A stretch of DNA of 64,000 nt. Origin: Rhodobiaceae bacterium (GTDB taxonomy: Bacteria; Pseudomonadota; Alphaproteobacteria; Rhizobiales; Tepidamorphaceae). The notes below the pieces were generated by a model, which did not search any database, had not been told where the DNA came from, and worked only from the letters and a program-made list of their open reading frames with translations. The stretch is from positions 1 to 64,000 of the forward strand of contig JACKJP010000003.1 of the NCBI GenBank assembly GCA_020637895.1. The letters are read 5' to 3'. Shown in pieces: positions 53,975-63,071 of the stretch (position 1 is its first letter; the number at the start of each line of letters is the position of its first letter). The translations under genes and the position numbers were made by a program.

Positions 53975-55282
53975 ATGCCAATGACGGGCAACGAGGCGTT
54001 TCAGAACGCGCTGGAGGCGATCAGAGCCATCGTCGGTTCGCTGTCGTCCGTCTGGATCGTCTATCAGCTGGCTATTGTCGCCGCGTGTCTGATCGTCGCC
54101 TTTGTCGCCGGGCACTGGCTGAAGAACTATGCCGGGCGCGTGGATATATCCGGTGTCGCGCGCACCTTTCTGCGCCATTCAGCGCCCGTCATCTTCATGG
54201 TGCTGGTATGGATCGCCTATCTTGTCATTCGTGAAGCGACATGGCCGAGCCGATCCTATCTCGTCGGCGTTGCCGCCAATCTCGCAACTGCCTGGGTGGC
54301 GATCTATTTTGTCGCAAGGCTCGTTCCCAACCGGCTGCTTTTCTGGATGATCACGGTCGGCGCGTTCTCAATAGCCGCGCTCTCCATCGTCGGTCTTCTC
54401 AATCCCGCGCTCGATGCGCTGAATGCCGTCGGCTTCACAATCGGCGAGACCCGCTACACGGCGCTTTCGGTCCTGAAGGCGATCTTCCTCGTCACCCTGC
54501 TGCTGATCGCAGCGAGCCGCCTGGGGCGCTTCAGCGAGACCGCGCTTAAAAAGACTTCGGACCTCTCGCCCTCGGCGGCCGTCCTGATCGCCAAGATCAT
54601 CCGGATGCTGCTGTTCGTCATCGCCATCGTCGCAGCGATGTCGGCGGCGGGCATCGACCTGACCGGCATTGCCGTTCTTTCCGGCGCCATCGGCGTCGGC
54701 ATCGGCTTCGGTTTGCAGAAAGTCGTGTCCAATCTTGTCAGCGGCTTCATCCTGCTGCTCGACCGTTCGATCAAGCCGGGCGATGTCATCGAACTTGGCG
54801 AGACCTTTGGATGGATCGGTTCGCTCGGCGCGCGCTACGTCTCTGTGGTCACGCGCGACGGCAAGGAGTATCTGATCCCGAATGAGGACCTGATCACCCA
54901 GCGCGTGATCAACTGGTCATTTTCCAATGCCCGCGTGCGTCTGGAAGTGCGTTTCGGGGTTTCCTATCAGGCCGACCCGCATGAAGTGCGCAAGATCGCG
55001 GTGGAGGCCGCAAAGGGGGCCAAGCGCGTTCTGGAAGCCCCTGCGCCGGTTTGTCACCTCGCGGAGTTCGGCGATTCATCCGTCAACTACCTGTTGCGCT
55101 TCTGGATCGAGGATCCGGCCTTCGGTGTGGCGAATATCCGGGGCGAAGTGTTGCTCGGCCTCTGGGACATGCTGCATGAGAAGGGCATCGAAATTCCCTA
55201 TCCCAAACGCGATGTAGCGATCATGGGGCCTGTCGAGGTCAGGGTTACCGGCGCGACAAAGAGGGAGCGGGGCGAGAGATGA
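53975..55282 (+). CDS. MscS-family mechanosensitive channel
   Basis: A 435-residue inner-membrane protein with several amino-terminal helices. The pore-lining helix is GIAVLSGAIGVGIGFGLQKV and is followed by NLVSGFILLLDRSIKPGDVI, the MscS beta domain entry. The cytoplasmic cage continues to EIPYPKRDVAIM. It opens on membrane tension to release solutes. An ATG at 53981 is an alternative start. It overlaps tag by four bases. Confidence 0.92.
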   Translation: MPMTGNEAFQNALEAIRAIVGSLSSVWIVYQLAIVAACLIVAFVAGHWLKNYAGRVDISGVARTFLRHSAPVIFMVLVWIAYLVIREATWPSRSYLVGVAANLATAWVAIYFVARLVPNRLLFWMITVGAFSIAALSIVGLLNPALDALNAVGFTIGETRYTALSVLKAIFLVTLLLIAASRLGRFSETALKKTSDLSPSAAVLIAKIIRMLLFVIAIVAAMSAAGIDLTGIAVLSGAIGVGIGFGLQKVVSNLVSGFILLLDRSIKPGDVIELGETFGWIGSLGARYVSVVTRDGKEYLIPNEDLITQRVINWSFSNARVRLEVRFGVSYQADPHEVRKIAVEAAKGAKRVLEAPAPVCHLAEFGDSSVNYLLRFWIEDPAFGVANIRGEVLLGLWDMLHEKGIEIPYPKRDVAIMGPVEVRVTGATKRERGER

Positions 55283-55908
55283 GCAGCGGATTGATCGTAG
55301 GCGAGGATGGACTGTCACGGTGCGGCTGGCACGGAGGGCTCCCCGATTACATCGCCTATCACGACGACGAGTGGGGGCGTCCGCAGGGCAATGATTTCAG
55401 GCTGTTTGAAAAGATCTGCCTTGAGGGCTTTCAGTCCGGCCTTTCCTGGCTGACGATCCTTCGCAAGAGGGAGAACTTCCGAAAGGCATTTGCCGGATTC
55501 GACTTTCATCAGGTTGCACGGTTTGGCGACGCGGAAATTGTCAGGCTCCTGGCGGATGCCGGCATCGTGCGGCATCGCGGCAAGATCGAAGCCGCAATCA
55601 ACAATGCAGCCCGCGCGATCGAGCTTGAGAATGAATTCGGTTCGCTCGCAGCCTATTTCTGGTCGTATGAGCCAAAACCGGAATCGCGGCCAGGCACAAT
55701 CGACTGGGCAACGGTCAGGGCCATGGCGCAGACAGATATTTCAAAGGCGATCTCGAAGGATCTGAAAAAGCGAGGCTGGCGTTTCGTCGGTCCTACGACG
55801 GTTTATGCCTTCATGCAGGCGATGGGGCTGGTCAACGATCATCTGGAAGGATGTGCGTTTCGCTCCCAATGCGAAGCAGACAGACAGGCATTCAGCCGGC
55901 CGGCGTAA
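55279..55908 (+). CDS. tag: DNA-3-methyladenine glycosylase I
   Basis: A 209-residue base-excision enzyme that removes 3-methyladenine. CGWHGGLPDYIAYHDDEWGR at the start and VNDHLEGCAFR at the end hold the zinc-binding Cys and His residues of the Tag family. EKICLEGFQSGLSWLTILRK is the conserved core. Its start overlaps the channel gene (ATGA). Confidence 0.94.
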   Translation: MSSGLIVGEDGLSRCGWHGGLPDYIAYHDDEWGRPQGNDFRLFEKICLEGFQSGLSWLTILRKRENFRKAFAGFDFHQVARFGDAEIVRLLADAGIVRHRGKIEAAINNAARAIELENEFGSLAAYFWSYEPKPESRPGTIDWATVRAMAQTDISKAISKDLKKRGWRFVGPTTVYAFMQAMGLVNDHLEGCAFRSQCEADRQAFSRPA

Positions 55909-56389
55909 AGCCATGTGGAAGGTCGATGCTCTCCAGCCAGGGCTTGATGTCGAGCAACGCAGTCCCGTCGACGCAATCGAGCGGGTCTATTTCCAGCACG
56001 CCTTCCAGTGCGTCGAGGCTGCGTATCGTGGTAACGGCAAGGCCGATCGGATTCGGCCGCACCGGAGAGCGCAGGTTGAATGTGCCGGTAGCGGTCTCCC
56101 GATGACGGGGCCTCTGCATGATCAGGTCGCGCCTTGCCTCACCAAGCCAGTAGAGGACGACAATCGGTTGCCCCACAGCCAGACCGTTCAGGGCCGGGCG
56201 GAAGGGAGCGGCGACACACAGGCGGCTCCAGCCGCCGCGTTCACGCGCCTGCCGGATATTGCGCGGGCATTCTGAACGGTTCTTCCATGACGAAGCGATG
56301 TGGCCGATGAACGCGATGCCGGCATCATCGGCCAGTGGCGGTACATCCAGCGCTATTTCTCCCTCACGGGCGTCCGCATCTGTCATCAT
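55892..56389 (-). CDS. trmO: tRNA (t6A37) N6-methyltransferase TrmO (TsaA/YaeB family)
   Basis: A 165-residue protein of the TsaA/YaeB fold. AFIGHIASSWKNRSECPRNI, LYWLGEARRDLIMQRPRH and TFNLRSPVRPNPIGLAVTTI are family motifs. TrmO uses SAM to methylate the t6A at position 37 of some tRNAs. It has only the conserved core and lacks the carboxy extension of E. coli TrmO. The end overlaps tag by 17 bases, convergently. Confidence 0.9.
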   Translation of the reverse strand: MMTDADAREGEIALDVPPLADDAGIAFIGHIASSWKNRSECPRNIRQARERGGWSRLCVAAPFRPALNGLAVGQPIVVLYWLGEARRDLIMQRPRHRETATGTFNLRSPVRPNPIGLAVTTIRSLDALEGVLEIDPLDCVDGTALLDIKPWLESIDLPHGFTPAG

Positions 56390-56463
56390 TGCATGTCTCC
56401 GAGCAGATCGCGCGCCCGGAAGCGGACTCGCGAGGCTTGCATTCTTACCATTCCCGACTTAAA

Positions 56464-56481
56464 CATAAATATATCTTTATG
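56464..56481 (+). promoter_or_regulatory. Palindromic site upstream of the ArsR-methyltransferase gene (putative SahR box)
   Basis: CATAAATATATCTTTATG has perfect outer arms (CATAAA and TTTATG) around an AT-rich centre, and ends 14 bases before the start codon. SahR regulators bind AT-rich palindromes of this kind upstream of methionine-cycle genes and their own gene. Binding here would block transcription or its start, giving autoregulation. The match to the SahR motif is from memory. Confidence 0.6.
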
Positions 56482-56495
56482 AATGAAAGAGGCGA

Positions 56496-57473
56496 GTGGT
56501 GGCCGGCGTTCGGCTTGACGAGATACTGGCGGTTCTGCGCGCGGCGGGCGAGCCGACGCGCCTGCGTATCCTTTCGCTTCTCTCGCGTGGGGAGCGGAGC
56601 GTCAAGGACCTGACTGACATTCTCGGCCAGAGCCAGCCACGGATCTCACGTCATCTCAAGCTGCTTGGGGACGCTGGTCTTGTCGAGCGGCATCCGGAAG
56701 GTACCTGGGCGTTCTTTCGGCTCGTCGAAAGAGGCATTGGCGGGCGCCTTGTCTCGGAAATGATCGCGATGAGCGATCCTGACGACACCGTCTTGCGGCG
56801 AGACATTGAACGGCTGGAGGCTGTCCGCGAGGCGCACGCGACGCTTGCCGGCCGCTATTTCAGCGCCAATGCGGCGAAGTGGGATGAAATTCGTTCGCTG
56901 CAGGCGCCGGAAAAGGAAGTCGAGGCGCGGATCGAGGCGCTTGTACCGCGCGATCTTGACCTTCTCGTCGATCTGGGAACCGGCACGGCCCGCATGCTGG
57001 AGCTGCTGGCAGACCGGTACCGGCGGGGTGTCGGGATCGATCTGTCTCAGGACATGCTGCATTACGCGCGCTCGCGCCTGGATTCCGCGGGTGTCCGCCA
57101 TGCCCAGCTGCGTCAGGGCGATGTCTACAATCCGCAGGTCGATGCCGGCAGCGCCGACGTCATCATCCTCCATCAGGTTCTGCACTTCCTCGACAATCCG
57201 GCGCTCGCGGTACGCGAGGCGGCGCGGTTGCTCAAACCGGGCGGGATCGCAATCGTCGTTGATCTGGCGCCCCACGACATGGAACAACTGCGCGAAAACC
57301 ACGCGCATCGGCGGCTCGGCTTCAATCGCGAGCAGATCAATGGCTGGCTGGAAGAGGCCGGCATCGCGCCGGGGGAAACGTTCGACATCGGCTCAGGCGA
57401 GCCGGGAAAACTGACCGTAACGATCTGGTCCGGGCGCGGCATCGCCGTCCCTGATACGACCGTTGCGGCATAG
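56496..57473 (+). CDS. sahR: ArsR-family regulator fused to a SAM/SAH-binding methyltransferase domain (SahR-like)
   Basis: A 325-residue protein. Residues 1-90 are a winged helix (GEPTRLRILSLLSRGERSV, QSQPRISRHLKLLGDAGLVE). Residues about 135-310 are a class I methyltransferase fold (LLVDLGTGTARMLELLADR, GVGIDLSQDMLHYARSRLD). This fusion next to metF matches SahR, which senses S-adenosylhomocysteine and represses methionine-cycle genes. The next gene, metF, starts 15 bases downstream. The palindrome upstream is its likely operator. Confidence 0.87.
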   Translation: MVAGVRLDEILAVLRAAGEPTRLRILSLLSRGERSVKDLTDILGQSQPRISRHLKLLGDAGLVERHPEGTWAFFRLVERGIGGRLVSEMIAMSDPDDTVLRRDIERLEAVREAHATLAGRYFSANAAKWDEIRSLQAPEKEVEARIEALVPRDLDLLVDLGTGTARMLELLADRYRRGVGIDLSQDMLHYARSRLDSAGVRHAQLRQGDVYNPQVDAGSADVIILHQVLHFLDNPALAVREAARLLKPGGIAIVVDLAPHDMEQLRENHAHRRLGFNREQINGWLEEAGIAPGETFDIGSGEPGKLTVTIWSGRGIAVPDTTVAA

Positions 57474-57488
57474 GGCATTCAAAAAATC

Positions 57489-58355
57489 ATGCTACCCATC
57501 AATCTGTCATTTGAGTTCTTTCCGCCCAAGACCGACGGGGGCGCCGTTTCGCTCGATCAGGCGATCGGCGATCTCAAGGCGCTTGCTCCTGAGTTCGTGT
57601 CCGTTACCTATGGCGCGGGCGGGTCGACGCGCGACAGGACGCTTGGCGTGCTTCGCGACATCGTCCAGCGGCATCATATTCCAGCTGCCGGTCATCTGAC
57701 CTGCGTCGGCGCCAGCCGCGAAGAGGTCAATGCGGTCGCGCAGAGCTATCTCGAGGCCGGGATCAACCGCATCGTTGCGCTGCGGGGCGACCCGCCCGGA
57801 GCCTTTGCCGGCCGCTTCGAAGCCCATCCGCAGGGCTATCGCAACGCCGCCGAGCTGGTTGCCGGCCTGTCGCGGATCGGAAACTTCGAGATTACGGTAG
57901 CGGCCTATCCGGAAAAGCACCCGGAATCGGCGAATTTCAATGTCGATCTCGATATGCTGGCAGCCAAGGCGGATGCCGGCGCGACACGCGCGATTACCCA
58001 GTTCTTTTTCCGAAACAGCCATTATCACGAATTGCGCGAGCGGATCGCCAGGCGCGGGATCGGTATCGAGCTGGTTCCGGGCATCCTGCCGGTCGCCAAC
58101 TTCACCGCGGTCAAGCGCATGGCGGAACAGTGCGGCGCTGAAATTCCGCCGGAAATGATCGCGCATTTCGCCGGCACCGAGGACGATCACGAGCTGACGG
58201 CGGAAAGGGCGGTGGAGTATGCGGCATCGCAATTGGCGGATCTGACTGCCAACGGCGTAACCTCGCTGCACATTTACACGCTCAACAAGGCCGCCCCCTC
58301 GATCGCGCTGACGCAGCGGGCCGGCATTGTCGGAAAGGCCATCGCGGCGGCCTGA
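57489..58355 (+). CDS. metF: Methylenetetrahydrofolate reductase
   Basis: A 288-residue FAD enzyme that makes 5-methyltetrahydrofolate for methionine synthesis. LSFEFFPPKTDGG, SVTYGAGGSTRDRTL, GINRIVALRGDPPGA and AAYPEKHPES are diagnostic. The length matches bacterial MetF without the eukaryotic regulatory tail. No clear ribosome binding site is seen before the ATG, so translation may depend on the upstream sahR gene. Confidence 0.95.
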   Translation: MLPINLSFEFFPPKTDGGAVSLDQAIGDLKALAPEFVSVTYGAGGSTRDRTLGVLRDIVQRHHIPAAGHLTCVGASREEVNAVAQSYLEAGINRIVALRGDPPGAFAGRFEAHPQGYRNAAELVAGLSRIGNFEITVAAYPEKHPESANFNVDLDMLAAKADAGATRAITQFFFRNSHYHELRERIARRGIGIELVPGILPVANFTAVKRMAEQCGAEIPPEMIAHFAGTEDDHELTAERAVEYAASQLADLTANGVTSLHIYTLNKAAPSIALTQRAGIVGKAIAAA

Positions 58356-58401
58356 CCTGCCTGCCCATCTCCCGCGCGTCGTTCAATAGCAGCCAGGCAA
58401 A

Positions 58402-58422
58402 GAAAAAGCCGCCAAAGGCGGC
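58402..58422 (-). terminator. Intrinsic terminator of the 27-residue peptide gene
   Basis: On the minus strand GCCGCC-TTT-GGCGGC (58422-58408) is followed by TTTTTCTTTG. This is a compact, convincing intrinsic terminator. It lies about 50 bases after the peptide stop codon. A second GC-rich hairpin lies in between (ACCGGG/CCCGGT near 58440-58460). Confidence 0.8.
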
Positions 58423-58471
58423 CAGTGTCTTTCGAGGCACCGGGGCCAAACGGCCCGGTCTTTTGGATGAT

Positions 58472-58555
58472 CTACATCGTGCCCAGCACGATGGCCGCGA
58501 CAAACAGGAACACAAAACCAAGAAACATCGTGTTTAAGGTCTTCGATCTCGTCAT
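58472..58555 (-). CDS. 27-residue single-helix membrane peptide
   Basis: The ATG at 58555 has an excellent ribosome binding site (CAGGAGG, six bases upstream). The 27-codon product starts with a basic tail (MTRSKTLNT) and is otherwise one hydrophobic helix (MFLGFVFLFVAAIVLGTM). It is followed by an intrinsic terminator, so it is a self-contained small gene. I do not recognise the family. It could be a membrane-complex subunit or a stress peptide; nothing more can be said. Confidence 0.65.
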   Translation of the reverse strand: MTRSKTLNTMFLGFVFLFVAAIVLGTM

Positions 58556-59015
58556 GTTGGCCTCCTGCCAATGGTGGCTTGGCGACAATGGTACCCGCGA
58601 TATGGAAGGCCTCAAAGCGCTTTCGATTGTGCAATGCCGCATGAATGACTGTTCGCCGTCTGCCGAGTTCTCTGAAACGTTACGCCGGACGGGCAGAATC
58701 GATTTTGCGCTGCAAAAACTTTTTTGCGGCGTATCGATAACAATCGATGGCCTGAAAAATTCCAATTCGATCCTTGCCGGATTCCGGCCACAATTGGCCA
58801 GCGCGCTTCGCGTGTGGCCCGGCGTCAACGATTGGGCTGTCTCCCGTTAATCAGCTTGGCCCTAATCGGGACAATTCATCGCCCCTCCAACTAACGGTTC
58901 GCAAACCGTAACCTGCCACAATCGGTTCTGTTGTCCTTCTGGCCCGACAGCGTATCGCACCCTGTAACGGTAGCGAATCGTCGGCGGGTAACGCGTATTA
59001 AGTTGTTGAGTTGCG
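58556..59015. other. Intergenic region before the secreted protein gene
   Basis: This 460-base stretch has no supported gene. It includes ACGGTT-CGCA-AACCGT (58894-58909), a six-base-stem inverted repeat, and two ATCGAT palindromes four bases apart near 58733-58748. A weak minus-strand promoter for the 27-residue gene may be TTGAGG and TACCAT with a 16-base spacer near 58615-58588. A tRNA-like fold was looked for and not found. Confidence 0.35.
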
Positions 59016-59555
59016 TTGCGTATTTCCGTTGTCATCATCCTTGCCGCAGGTCTTGTACCGGGTCTGGCCGCAGAATGCGTTGCCGATGATGCGGCAGGCG
59101 GAGACATTTGGGAGTTGCGGGGCACCGTAGCCAGCGGTGTTCCGCTTCATCCAAGGCGACCAATGCCAGTTCGGGTGCCCTGGCCGGCCGATCTAACCGA
59201 TCTTGAAATAGACGCGACCGGTTCAATCGGCGGCTTCGAGGTCTTGCCGGATGGCCTGAACGAAACGGGCGGGAAGCCAATTCGTGCGCGGTTGCCACAG
59301 AAGGTCCCGGGCACCAGTCTGCCGGACTTCCTGGATGGCATGCCGCTTGTCACAGACCTGATCGCGATACAGCGCAAATTCAATATCAAGGCGTCCAGGC
59401 ATCACATCGAATCGCGCGTGAACGTGCCCGTCGCCATTGCCAGTCCGAAGGCGAATCGGATCTTCGGGCGGCCTTGGGAAAAGCAGCGTGAGGAAGCCTC
59501 CCTCACACGTCCGCCTCTGACGCTGGGCGACAGAGCGGATTGGCCTCTTAACTAG
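59016..59555 (+). CDS. Secreted protein of unknown function
   Basis: A 179-residue frame from TTG 59016 with a signal peptide (MRISVVIILAAGLVPGLAAE). The body is Pro-rich and has no motif I know (PVRVPWPADLTDLEIDATGS, PLVTDLIAIQRKFNIK). There is no good ribosome binding site at the TTG, so the start is uncertain. Its stop overlaps a GTG in the frame of the extensin-like gene (TAGTG). Confidence 0.55.
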   Translation: MRISVVIILAAGLVPGLAAECVADDAAGGDIWELRGTVASGVPLHPRRPMPVRVPWPADLTDLEIDATGSIGGFEVLPDGLNETGGKPIRARLPQKVPGTSLPDFLDGMPLVTDLIAIQRKFNIKASRHHIESRVNVPVAIASPKANRIFGRPWEKQREEASLTRPPLTLGDRADWPLN

Positions 59556-59611
59556 TGATTAACCGTGTTTCTTCACCGGAAATTTGCCGTCTCTGGCGCA
59601 GGATCGCGCGC

Positions 59612-60313
59612 ATGGGACGGACTTATCTGAAACACGGGGCGCTCGCCCTGATGCTGGGCATTTTGCTGTCGGCCTGCTCGGGGCCGTCATTCAACATGTT
59701 CGGCGGTCAGTCGCGCGACGAGGTTGAGCGCAATCGGTGGCGCGACGAGGCGGAAATGCAGTGCCTGGGCCTGAAAGGCGCGATGGTCACCGCATTCGTC
59801 GATCGCAAGGCGCCGATCAACGGGCCGGGCGTCTGCGGCATCCGGCAGCCGTTTTCGCTCAGTTCGGTCGGCATGGGGCTTGCCGATATCAAACCTGCGG
59901 CAACGCTCAATTGCCAGATGGTGGTCGCGGTACAGCACTGGCTACGCACGGTCGTACAGCCCGCCGCTCTCATCCGCTTCGGCCAGCCGGTCGTCGAGGT
60001 CAAGAATATTGCCAGTTATGGCTGCCGTACGCGCAACAATGAGCGCGGCGCCAAACTCTCCGAGCATTCATTCGGCAACGCGATCGATATTGCGGCTTTC
60101 AAGCTTGCCGGCGGTCGCGAAATCTCCGTCAAGGACGGCTGGGACAGCTTCTTCGGCATCAGTCGCGAGGCCGGCTTCCTGCGCGCCGTTCATCGCGAAT
60201 CCTGCGATATCTTCACGACCGTGCTCGGTCCGGAGTCAGACCGGCACCATCAGGACCACCTTCATCTCGACCTTGCCCAGCACAATTCGCAAGGCACGCA
60301 CTACTGCAAATAA
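59612..60313 (+). CDS. Extensin-like lipoprotein (first copy)
   Basis: About 233 residues from ATG 59612, with AGGA eight bases upstream; a GTG at 59555 is an alternative. The lipobox is LLSACSG, so it is probably anchored to a membrane. The extensin-like domain has CRTRNNERGAKLSEHSFGNA, then DIAAFKLAGGREI, CDIFTTVLGP and HHQDHLHLD. The S-x-H...D and HLHLD pattern resembles zinc-dependent M15 peptidases of the cell wall. That link is inference. Confidence 0.85.
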   Translation: MGRTYLKHGALALMLGILLSACSGPSFNMFGGQSRDEVERNRWRDEAEMQCLGLKGAMVTAFVDRKAPINGPGVCGIRQPFSLSSVGMGLADIKPAATLNCQMVVAVQHWLRTVVQPAALIRFGQPVVEVKNIASYGCRTRNNERGAKLSEHSFGNAIDIAAFKLAGGREISVKDGWDSFFGISREAGFLRAVHRESCDIFTTVLGPESDRHHQDHLHLDLAQHNSQGTHYCK

Positions 60314-60316
60314 GGA

Positions 60317-61498
60317 TCAGAGGCCGCTGACCAGCGTTTGTGTCGGCCAGCCGTCCGCCGGCAGGCCGAGCCGCTTCTGTTCCTGCCGCACGGCGGCGCG
60401 CGTGTTTTCGCCGAGAATCCCGTCGACATCGCCAACGTGATACCCGCGCGCCTGAAGGGCCCTCTGAAGCGCCTTCATTTCGTTGAGCGAAAGGCCAGGC
60501 GGGTTGGCGCCGGAGGAAACCTTGGACGCCCCCGCAAGGCGCGTTGCGAGATAGGCGGCCGTCGTGCAGTAGACCAGTGACTTGTTCCACTCCAGATAGA
60601 CGTCGAAGTTCGGGTAGGCGAGGAATGCCGGTCCGCTATGACCCATCGGCAGGAGCAGGCTTGCCGGCAGGCCATCCTTTGTCAACGCGCCGCCATCCGC
60701 GCGGCGGACACCCCGGGCAGCCCAGTCGGCCCGCGAAAGCTTGTTGTCGAGGCGGGCCTCTTCCCAGTTCATGTTGGCTGGCACCTGGACTTCTTCCAGC
60801 CAGGGTTCGCCGCGTCGCCATCCAAGCCCCTGAATGAAGTGACCGGCCGTTGCGATCACGTCCGGCGTGGAGCGCTTGAGGTCGACCTTGCCGTCGCCGT
60901 CGAAGTCGATGCCGTAGGCAATGTAATCTTTCGGCAGGATCTGCGTCTGGCCGATTTCACCGGCCCAGGCGCCGACAAAATCGGAAATCGGCAGGTCGCC
61001 ATGGTCGAGCAGTTTCAGCGCCGCGATCAGCTGCGGCCTGAAGAGTTCAGGCCGGCGGCAATCGTAGGAAAGCGTCGTCAGGGCCGTGAAAGTCTGAAAG
61101 TCGCCCTGAACCGCGCCGAAATCGGTTTCGAGCGCCCAGAATGCGGTGATGACCGGTCCGGGAACACCGTATTTCTGTTCGACCGCGCGGAAGATGTTGG
61201 CATATTTCTGCAGGTTTCCGCCGCCGGTCTTCAGGCGGTAGCTGGAGACCATCCGGCCCGAAAACTCCAGAAAGGTCTGCGCGAAGACGCCCTGTGCCCG
61301 GTCGCGCGAAATGATCTTCTTGTCGTAGACCATCTGTGGCGTCGCGGTCCGGATCGCCCTGTCGGATACGCCTGCCGCGCGTGCTTCCTGGAAAACGCCA
61401 TTCAGCCACTGGTTGAAGTCACCGCCGCAAGTGGCAGCCTGTGCCGGTGCCACGGCGAGAAGAAAAAACAGGGAGGCGGCGGAGACAAGACGGTTCAT
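60317..61498 (-). CDS. Lytic murein transglycosylase, MltB family, with peptidoglycan-binding domain
   Basis: About 393 residues from the ATG at 61498 (signal peptide MNRLVSAASLFFLLAVAPAQ, cleaved near AATCGG). The catalytic Glu124 is in AFWALETDFGAVQGD; GAWAGEIGQTQILPKDYIA and DFDGDGKVDL are further MltB marks. The carboxy end is a PG_binding_1 domain (LQRALQARGYHVGDVDGILG). It cleaves glycan strands in the periplasm. It ends three bases from the convergent extensin-like gene. Confidence 0.93.
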   Translation of the reverse strand: MNRLVSAASLFFLLAVAPAQAATCGGDFNQWLNGVFQEARAAGVSDRAIRTATPQMVYDKKIISRDRAQGVFAQTFLEFSGRMVSSYRLKTGGGNLQKYANIFRAVEQKYGVPGPVITAFWALETDFGAVQGDFQTFTALTTLSYDCRRPELFRPQLIAALKLLDHGDLPISDFVGAWAGEIGQTQILPKDYIAYGIDFDGDGKVDLKRSTPDVIATAGHFIQGLGWRRGEPWLEEVQVPANMNWEEARLDNKLSRADWAARGVRRADGGALTKDGLPASLLLPMGHSGPAFLAYPNFDVYLEWNKSLVYCTTAAYLATRLAGASKVSSGANPPGLSLNEMKALQRALQARGYHVGDVDGILGENTRAAVRQEQKRLGLPADGWPTQTLVSGL

Positions 61499-61586
61499 GG
61501 CGGGCCTTTCGCGATTCGCAGCGGTTGGCGCAGTGTGACAAGGGCATGATGACCGTTTCAAGACTTCGCTGATAATTTCGCGGTCT

Positions 61587-62306
61587 TCAATCAGCCTGTT
61601 TGCGGCTCATCCATGCGCACCAGAAAAGGCTGGAGAAAAAAGGCTCCGGCGTATCGAACCCGCTTTTGGCCAGAAGGTCGGCGACTGCTTCCTCGGACTG
61701 CGGCGGATCGGCGCTGTCGAGAATTTTCGCCAGTTTCGCCTTCATCTCCTCCGGCGATGAGCCCGTCATGCGCCAGCGCTGTTCCCAGGCAGCAAGAAGA
61801 AGGGGGCGGCTCGCATAGGCATAGCGATTTCCCGCGAGGATCAACGGTGCCCCCGGATTCAGCCGCTCGGAGATCTGGCCGAGCAGTTCAAGCTTGGCGG
61901 CATCGCCGGGTATGTGGTGCAGCACGCCGATCAGCGTGGCGCCGTCAAAGCGTTCTTCGGACGGGATATCCGCGAGTGTTCCGACAACGATCTGCGTGCG
62001 CGCCGAAAGCCCCTCCGCGTCAAGGCGCGTGATCGACAGATCCATCATCGCCTGAGAGGGATCGACGGCCGTAAACGTCCAGCCCGGTTCCAGACCGCCG
62101 GCCGTGACGACTTCCTTCGCGCCGCCTCCAGCGCCAACCGCGAGGATGCGAGCCTTTCCGCCAGCGCCGATCGTCGCGGAAAGAACGCAGGCGGCGAGTT
62201 CATGGCATGCATCATAGCCAGCAAGGCCGATACGGCTCTGCTGTTCGTATTCATTGGCTCGGCCGGAATCAAACTTGCGTGCGGAAATGCTGCTATCGGC
62301 GTTCAT
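61587..62306 (-). CDS. Class I SAM-dependent methyltransferase
   Basis: A 239-residue soluble enzyme. Motif I is ILAVGAGGGAKEVV, followed by TFTAVDPSQAMMDLSITRL, then ATLIGVLHHIPGDAAK. The substrate is unknown. It follows the TerC-family gene by 40 bases on the same strand, possibly as one transcript. Confidence 0.87.
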   Translation of the reverse strand: MNADSSISARKFDSGRANEYEQQSRIGLAGYDACHELAACVLSATIGAGGKARILAVGAGGGAKEVVTAGGLEPGWTFTAVDPSQAMMDLSITRLDAEGLSARTQIVVGTLADIPSEERFDGATLIGVLHHIPGDAAKLELLGQISERLNPGAPLILAGNRYAYASRPLLLAAWEQRWRMTGSSPEEMKAKLAKILDSADPPQSEEAVADLLAKSGFDTPEPFFSSLFWCAWMSRKQAD

Positions 62307-62346
62307 TATGCCTCACTCGTTATAAAAACTGGCTCAACCGATGGCG

Positions 62347-62952
62347 TCAGAACATCCGAGCCGCAACGACTCCAACCTCCGGCCAGCCTTCGATCATCAT
62401 CGATATCGCGACATAGGCGACAAGGCCAATACCGGCATAGGCCAGCCAGTGGAAACGGTCGAGCAATCGGGCGACATAGCCGGCCGCAAGGCCCATCAGC
62501 GCAACCGAAAGTGCCAGGCCTATCACCAGAACGCCTGGATGCTCGCGCGCTGCGCCGGCGACAGCGAGGACATTGTCCAGCGACATGGAGATATCGGCGA
62601 GGATGATCTGACCGGCGGCAGCGGCGAAGGTCTTGGGCGCGCTATTGCACAGTTCCTGACCGCCCAGCGACCCCTTGCGGGTTTCGCGCCAGAGTTTCCA
62701 CGCGATCCAGGCAAGCAGCAGCCCGCCCGCAAAGGTGAGGCCGACGACCGCCATCAGGTGGGTCGTGACGAGCGCGAAAATGATGCGCAGGACCGCCGCA
62801 AACGCGACACCGAGCATGATCGCCTTTGCGCGCTTTTCCGCCGGCAGTCCCGCCGCTGCCATCCCGACGACGATGGCATTGTCTCCGGCAAGAACGATAT
62901 CGATCAGGATGACCTGCAACAGTGCGGTCAGCGTGTGATGATCGAAAATCAT
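62347..62952 (-). CDS. TerC-family membrane protein (YjbE type)
   Basis: A 201-residue protein with about six membrane helices. Two acidic signatures, IDIVLAGDNAIVVGMAA and ADISMSLDNVLAVAGAA, are the TerC hallmarks. Members export manganese or other divalent metals or protect against tellurite. I saw no yybP-ykoY riboswitch in the upstream 119 bases, so manganese control is not supported. Confidence 0.9.
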   Translation of the reverse strand: MIFDHHTLTALLQVILIDIVLAGDNAIVVGMAAAGLPAEKRAKAIMLGVAFAAVLRIIFALVTTHLMAVVGLTFAGGLLLAWIAWKLWRETRKGSLGGQELCNSAPKTFAAAAGQIILADISMSLDNVLAVAGAAREHPGVLVIGLALSVALMGLAAGYVARLLDRFHWLAYAGIGLVAYVAISMMIEGWPEVGVVAARMF

Positions 62953-63071
62953 GGAGATGCTCGGGCCTCGGGCGGAAGCTTTTGCGGTGGTGTCCGCCGC
63001 GCAACGATATGGTTATCTCGGGCGGCCAAGTAAAGAGCAGCGCTCTTTCCTGCCGGGAAATGCCGGAGGCC

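Noticed and set aside
62953..63071. Manganese (yybP-ykoY) riboswitch before the TerC-family gene
   Set aside because: No matching conserved loops or pairing could be found in the 119 bases upstream.
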